From DATFAS01 sp035254305 (GTDB lineage: Bacteria > Bacillota > Bacilli > Aneurinibacillales > RAOX-1), in assembly GCA_035254305.1 (NCBI GenBank), contig DATFAS010000050.1, positions 1-11,022 of the forward strand: a DNA stretch of 11,022 nucleotides, in the 5' to 3' direction. Numbering within the stretch: position 1 is the first letter of the stretch; every line of letters begins with the position of its first letter. The translations under genes and the position numbers were made by a program. The notes under the pieces are model-generated. The model was given only the letters and a program-made list of their open reading frames with translations. It searched no databases and had not been told where the DNA came from. Shown here one piece after another: positions 7,111 to 11,022 of this stretch.

Positions 7111-7119
7111 GCGATTTAT
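7105..7119 (+). promoter_or_regulatory. Candidate CcpA catabolite-responsive element (cre)
   Basis: TTGTAAGCGATTTAT fits the cre consensus WTGNAANCGNWNNCW at every specified position except the C near the 3' end (A here). It lies just upstream of the candidate -35 of the operon. CcpA sites control acyl-CoA and acetate genes, such as mmg and acsA, in Bacillus subtilis, so catabolite control of this operon would be expected. From this position it could repress by blocking polymerase or an activator. Confidence 0.5.
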
Positions 7120-7122
7120 AAT

Positions 7123-7147
7123 TTGATTATATAGCTGCAATAATCAA
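7123..7147. repeat. 25-bp inverted repeat, candidate operator for the adjacent regulator
   Basis: TTGATTAT (7123-7130) and its exact reverse complement ATAATCAA (7140-7147) flank a 9-bp centre. Arm centres are 17 bp apart, between one and a half and two helical turns. The site lies 20-45 bp upstream of the candidate -35, where activators commonly bind. No T tract follows on either strand, so it is not a terminator. The binder is unknown; the PucR/CdaR-type regulator next door is the first candidate. Confidence 0.5.
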
Positions 7148-7224
7148 GCTGGTACCTACACCATGACGGAATATTTTTTATTTATTACTACATCTTTAAG
7201 GAATAAAATTTGTTCAATTCACAT

Positions 7225-7252
7225 AAAAAACAGACCCGATTGTGGTCTGTTT
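7225..7252 (-). terminator. Rho-independent terminator of the regulator gene
   Basis: On the minus strand AAACAGACC pairs perfectly with GGTCTGTTT over a 7-nt loop, and the last three T of the 3' arm run into further T to make a tract of six (plus-strand A at 7225-7230). It begins 2 nt after the regulator stop codon. It separates the regulator transcript from the thiolase operon. Confidence 0.9.
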
Positions 7253-7254
7253 GA

Positions 7255-9459
7255 TTAATGATATAAATCATATAGTTTGAAAGCTAGCATCAGATTTAAA
7301 CGGTGCTCTGCATGATCAATATCTAATTCTAGAAGATCCTGAACCTTTTCCAGACGATAATTTAATGTACTTCTATGGATATAAAGATACTCACTTGTAT
7401 CTTTTAAGTTCCCATTCTTATGCAAGTAGATCCTTAAGGTATTGAATAGGTCAGCACCTTTACCATCAGAATAATTAAGTAAAGGTGATAAATATTTTTT
7501 GATAAATAGCTTTGCCATAAAAGAATCCTTCAAATCATGAAGTAACGTATAGGCTCCTAGTTCCTCGAAAAGAGCAAATCTTTCTTGACTAAATCTTAAT
7601 GATACCACCTTATGTGCCTGGATGGCCTGTTTATAACAAAAATAGTAGTCTTCTAGGTTTTCTGTCTTACCACCAATACCTAGATAGATCATACTATTCG
7701 GATTTTCACTCATGATCAGTTTTTTGATTCTTTCATAAAGTATTTCCCAAAATTGTTTGGCATTCTTCGTTTCACTTGATTCAGGAACAATCAATATGAA
7801 CTCGTCGCCTTTTCGAGAGAAAATGATTTCCTGATTTAAAATAGATAGACGATCTTTAACTAAATCCCAAGCCCAAGATTTTTGGGCTTCTCGATCTAGA
7901 AAATCTGCTTCACGATTTATTGGTTCCGTCATTTCAATTGTAAAAACCCCAATACGATGGGATCTAAATAGATTCCAATTAAATAGATTTGCGTATTCTA
8001 TAATTTTAGGCTGATCTTCTAGTTTCTCTACTAACAATTTATTGATAAAACTATCCTTCACCTGCTCTTTTGCATCCATGACCAGTTTTTGCTTAATAAA
8101 TTGAATTGCATAGACGTTTAACGCCTGTTCAATCGTCAGGCGCAAAATATCATCCATTTCTTCTTTATTTATTTGAATAGCTAAGTAGCCTAGTAAATCA
8201 CCACCACCGATGACTGGCCATATCCCTAGATTGATCTCGATTTCATAAGGAGTATCAAGCCAAATCCCCTTCCTTTTTATTTTCTTAATTTCATCCTTAT
8301 GTTGCTGAATATGATGAAGCATGACATCAAACAGATCCTCATTTGGTAATAGCTTATAGGAAATCGGTCGTAAAAATCGGTCAAATAATAAAATAGATCG
8401 ACATAGTAGTGTACTTAGTGTCTGGGATAATCCGTTAAAGTCCTGGTCTTCAAGTGTCTGTTTCACTAGCTCCTTATGGTACCCCATGAAGGTCTGTAAA
8501 CGTTGTTTCATTTCAATTTCACTTTTGTATAATAAGGTGTTTTCGATTAAAACTGAAATATGTGCAGATAAAAACCTAATGGTTTCTAAATCTTCATAAG
8601 TAAAAGTTCCTGTAACCTTGTTTGCTAAATGGAGTACACCAACAAGCTTGAGGTTAACAATCAATGGTACCGTAAGTTCATTTTCTCCTAATTTCTCAAG
8701 ATAGGGGAAATATTCCTTCAAGCTATAGTTCTCATCCACACGAATTATTTCTGGTATAACCTTCAAACCGAATGAAGGGGGTTGGAAGAAAAAGCAATGT
8801 TTTGCTTCATCATAGAGGTAGATGTATGCATCTTTAGCATGTGTACGCTTACATGCTCGTTCAACAACCTTTCTTACTAGCTGCTCAATGGAGGGCCCGA
8901 GAAAAATATTTTCATTTAACCACTCGAACCCTTTCATCCTATTTTTATAGATTTCCTTATTTTGTGCCAATGTTAACGCAACCGCAACATCTTTTCCAAA
9001 CTCAACGAAGATTTGCTCAGCTTCAGCAATAATCGGTACAAAGTGGTTGAATCCTATGATACAAAATCCTAAGCTTTCATTCTCGTCTTTCAGAGGAATG
9101 GTGAACCATGTGGTTATATTTTCACTCTTTAATAATCTATGAAACTCACATTGAATTCCTTCCTTCGTTTTTTCAATTGTCCATCCTTCCTCTAGAAGGT
9201 TTGGGGAACATTGATTTGACATAATGGGAAAAGAATTCATGAAATTTTCAGTACCACCCTTACAAGCCTTCAGTATTAAGGTATTATCATTCTTAATGAT
9301 GATTGCTACAAGGTCACACGTATATTCCATCCAAAAGGATTCCGTTAGAAATGTTAACGTTTCTTCTAATGTGTCAAACTTTACTAGGCCGCGTGCGGTT
9401 CTACGAAGATGGGATTCGATCCTTTCTTTTAATCTTTTACGCTTTTCATTTTTATCCAT
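7255..9459 (-). CDS. GAF-domain PucR/CdaR-family transcriptional regulator
   Basis: This cytoplasmic DNA-binding protein probably controls the neighbouring beta-oxidation operon. In 734 residues it shows a GAF-like domain at about 30-165, a second, clearer GAF at about 185-310 ending GVLHLANKVTGTFTYEDLETIRFLSA, and a helical linker (305-335). A third sensor-like module follows at about 340-455 (PVIGGGDLLGYLAIQI, then LTIEQALNVYAIQFIKQK), typical of the region before the C-terminal part of PucR/CdaR proteins. A degenerate GGDEF-like domain (about 495-620) keeps GDEF at 551-554. The PucR C-terminal helix-turn-helix lies at about 675-730, core YLYIHRSTLNYRL (691-703). PucR (about 530) and CdaR (about 385) are shorter; the extra length is the N-terminal GAF pair. 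No membrane segments are seen. ATG 9459 has AGGAAG shortly upstream. It has its own terminator and lies between the FadF-like gene and the operon. Ligand and sign of control are unknown; PucR/CdaR relatives are often activators. Confidence 0.88.
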   Translation of the reverse strand: MDKNEKRKRLKERIESHLRRTARGLVKFDTLEETLTFLTESFWMEYTCDLVAIIIKNDNTLILKACKGGTENFMNSFPIMSNQCSPNLLEEGWTIEKTKEGIQCEFHRLLKSENITTWFTIPLKDENESLGFCIIGFNHFVPIIAEAEQIFVEFGKDVAVALTLAQNKEIYKNRMKGFEWLNENIFLGPSIEQLVRKVVERACKRTHAKDAYIYLYDEAKHCFFFQPPSFGLKVIPEIIRVDENYSLKEYFPYLEKLGENELTVPLIVNLKLVGVLHLANKVTGTFTYEDLETIRFLSAHISVLIENTLLYKSEIEMKQRLQTFMGYHKELVKQTLEDQDFNGLSQTLSTLLCRSILLFDRFLRPISYKLLPNEDLFDVMLHHIQQHKDEIKKIKRKGIWLDTPYEIEINLGIWPVIGGGDLLGYLAIQINKEEMDDILRLTIEQALNVYAIQFIKQKLVMDAKEQVKDSFINKLLVEKLEDQPKIIEYANLFNWNLFRSHRIGVFTIEMTEPINREADFLDREAQKSWAWDLVKDRLSILNQEIIFSRKGDEFILIVPESSETKNAKQFWEILYERIKKLIMSENPNSMIYLGIGGKTENLEDYYFCYKQAIQAHKVVSLRFSQERFALFEELGAYTLLHDLKDSFMAKLFIKKYLSPLLNYSDGKGADLFNTLRIYLHKNGNLKDTSEYLYIHRSTLNYRLEKVQDLLELDIDHAEHRLNLMLAFKLYDLYH

Positions 9460-9647
9460 GGAACTCTTCCTTCCAACGGTTAGTATTATTTACGTTTCTA
9501 ATTAGCCACTGTCTAACAGCGTCACATAAATCAGGTTTGTAAAAGATCATGTTGAAAAAGAAAGGGTCACTTATCCAATCTTGTGAATAATTGGTTCAAA
9601 CGATCGTATTAGTTTCTATTCTAACATATCATTATTTCCATGAATAA

Positions 9648-11022
9648 TTATCTATATGTCAGTGATTTTTCAAGTATCTCCACAATATCTAAGGTTTTTA
9701 CTTGCTCTTCTACTTCAATGGCTTTTGTTCCGTCATTCATCATAGTTAAACAATAAGGGCAATTTGTACCGATTATGGTTGGATTGACTCGCAGCGCTTG
9801 TTCGGTGCGTTCTACATTTATTCGCTTACCATGTGTTTCTTCTAACCACATCATCCCCCCACCCGCTCCACAGCACATAGAATCTTCTTTATTTCTTTGC
9901 ATCTCAAGAATCTCTACTCCTGGAATGGACTGAAGAATTTGCCTTGGAATCTCATAGATCCCATTATATCTTCCAATATAACATGAATCATGGTAGGCTA
10001 CTCGTTCATTGATGTCTCTACTGAAGGAAATAACCCCTTTCTGGATCCATTGGAAGATCAACTCGGTATGGTGATAAACCTCTGCCTCTAATCCAAATTC
10101 CGGATATTCATGTTTAAATGTGTTATAGGCGTGTGGATCAATCGTCACAATTTTCTTAACATCACAAGTTTGGAAAAGCCCGATATTTTCCTGGCAGAGC
10201 TGTTGAAATAAGAATTCATTTCCTAATCGCCTAGCTGTATCCCCAGAATTTTTCTCTTCATTTCCTAGAATCGCAAATTTAATCCCTGCAATATTCATGA
10301 TCTTTGCAAATGATTGCGCAATTTTCTGGCTTCGTCTATCGAAAGAACCCATCGAACCTACCCAAAATAAATATTCGAACTCCACTACTTCATTTACTGT
10401 TGGGACATAGATATCTTCTCGTTCCTCTCTCCACTTGATCCGTTCTTTACGATTGATCCCCCATGGATTACCTTGGCGTTCAACATTCTGGAAGTAACGG
10501 GTCGCTTCGTTTGGCATATTCCCTTCTGTTAGAACGAGGTAACGGCGCATATCTATGATCTTCTCTACATGTTCATTTGCCACTGGGCACTGGTCTTCAC
10601 AATTTCGACAGGTTGTACAAGCCCATAGTTCTTCTTCGGTAATTACATCCCCAATCAGATTTACATTGAAACTTAAGGATTCATGTTCTGATATGGATTC
10701 AGAAGTTGCCGCAACGTGAATATTCGAAAACTCATTTGCATTTGTTGAATGGCTACTCCAAGAAGTTCGGGAAGTAATAGCTGTACCCTTTTGGGTCAAG
10801 TGGTCCCTCATCTTCGTGATCAGATCCATAGGTGAAAGTGATTTTCCAGTTCCTGCCGCAGGACACTTGGACGTGCAACGACCGCATTCTACACAGGCAT
10901 ACAGATCAATTAATTGATTCTGGCGAAAACCTTCGATTTTATTCACTCCATAGACTTCTTGTGTATCATCTTCAAAATTAATCGAAGTTAGTTTTCCAAT
11001 TGGTTTCGTATCTCTCAAAAAC
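9648..11022 (-). CDS. Iron-sulfur oxidoreductase, FadF/YwjF-like (ETF:menaquinone reductase), 5' part off the window
   Basis: The protein is thought to take electrons from reduced ETF to menaquinone, linking acyl-CoA dehydrogenases to respiration. About 457 C-terminal residues are visible and the frame is open at the right edge; the first possible start, TTG at 11018, falls in the middle of a conserved FLRDTKPIGKL-like linker, so the true start with the family's NarI-like membrane domain lies outside. Counting from that TTG, cluster 1 is Cys42, 45, 48, 52 (CVECGRCTSKCP) and cluster 2 is Cys134, 137, 140, 144 (CTTCRNCEDQCP), joined by a Ser/Thr-rich linker (77-120). Two CCG-type modules follow. 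The second is complete: Cys346, CCG at 382-384, Cys420 and Cys423. The first has lost its cysteines (Ser222, Asn257, Asp294, Ala297). It ends 188 nt before the regulator, with no clear terminator between. Gene symbol withheld because the N-terminus is not visible. Confidence 0.85.
   Translation of the reverse strand, partial: FLRDTKPIGKLTSINFEDDTQEVYGVNKIEGFRQNQLIDLYACVECGRCTSKCPAAGTGKSLSPMDLITKMRDHLTQKGTAITSRTSWSSHSTNANEFSNIHVAATSESISEHESLSFNVNLIGDVITEEELWACTTCRNCEDQCPVANEHVEKIIDMRRYLVLTEGNMPNEATRYFQNVERQGNPWGINRKERIKWREEREDIYVPTVNEVVEFEYLFWVGSMGSFDRRSQKIAQSFAKIMNIAGIKFAILGNEEKNSGDTARRLGNEFLFQQLCQENIGLFQTCDVKKIVTIDPHAYNTFKHEYPEFGLEAEVYHHTELIFQWIQKGVISFSRDINERVAYHDSCYIGRYNGIYEIPRQILQSIPGVEILEMQRNKEDSMCCGAGGGMMWLEETHGKRINVERTEQALRVNPTIIGTNCPYCLTMMNDGTKAIEVEEQVKTLDIVEILEKSLTYR

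Noticed and set aside
7029..7224. Sigma-54 (-24/-12) promoter upstream of the operon
   Set aside because: I looked because large sensor-regulators often act with sigma-54, but no TGGCAC-N5-TTGCA-like motif was found, and the regulator lacks an AAA+ domain.
9487..9515. Possible promoter of the regulator: TAGACA, 17-bp spacer, TAAATA on the minus strand
   Set aside because: The -35 is good but the -10 matches only 3 of 6 bases, and the A/T-rich gap offers several equally poor pairs. The 188-nt gap 9460-9647 probably holds a promoter, but I cannot place it.
9631..9648. ATTATT/AATAAT inverted repeat at the stop codon of the FadF-like gene
   Set aside because: The stem is only 6 A/T pairs with no following T tract, too weak to call as a terminator or operator.
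1..11022. FadR-type operators, riboswitches, T-boxes, tRNA genes, CRISPR arrays or insertion sequences
   Set aside because: No TGAATGA-like FadR palindrome, no structured leader long enough for a riboswitch, no repeat-spacer pattern and no transposase or terminal repeats were recognised.

Overview
The window is about 11 kb, low in G+C (roughly 40% by eye, not counted), and every real gene lies on the minus strand. Strong AGGAGG-type ribosome sites, GTG as well as ATG starts, a Bacillus-type FadF-like iron-sulfur protein and a candidate CcpA cre site point to a respiring member of the Bacillales. Genus is not determinable from the sequence.

Reading in the direction of transcription (right to left): (1) positions 11022-9648 hold the C-terminal two thirds of a membrane-linked iron-sulfur oxidoreductase of the FadF/YwjF type, which is thought to pass electrons from electron-transferring flavoprotein to menaquinone. 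Its N-terminus lies beyond the right edge. (2) 9459-7255 encodes a large 734-residue regulator with GAF-type sensor modules, a degenerate GGDEF-like domain and a PucR/CdaR-type C-terminal helix-turn-helix. It ends in a clear intrinsic terminator (7225-7252). (3) A roughly 200-bp control region (7029-7224) carries a candidate sigma-A promoter, a near-consensus cre and two inverted repeats. (4) 7028-27 is a six-gene run with short gaps: thiolase, acyl-CoA dehydrogenase, 3-hydroxyacyl-CoA dehydrogenase, enoyl-CoA hydratase, MFS transporter, family I CoA-transferase. One strong hairpin (2884-2926) lies between the hydratase and the transporter.

Together the six genes make a self-contained module for a short-chain acid. 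The transporter could take up the acid (inferred), the CoA-transferase activates it with CoA from another acyl-CoA, and the four enzymes run one full turn of beta-oxidation to acetyl-CoA. Electrons from the dehydrogenase would leave through ETF (not in the window) and the FadF-like protein. Butyrate or a similar C4-C6 acid is the simplest substrate, but altered residues in the dehydrogenase and hydratase leave room for a less ordinary acyl group. The regulator beside the operon is the natural candidate for substrate sensing, and the cre suggests carbon catabolite control.

Nothing here looks like a wholly new system. The points most worth a second look are the operator-like repeats upstream of the operon, the intercistronic hairpin, the cysteine-free first CCG module of the iron-sulfur protein, and the multi-sensor regulator. 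No RNA genes, insertion sequences, CRISPR arrays, attachment sites or origins were seen.
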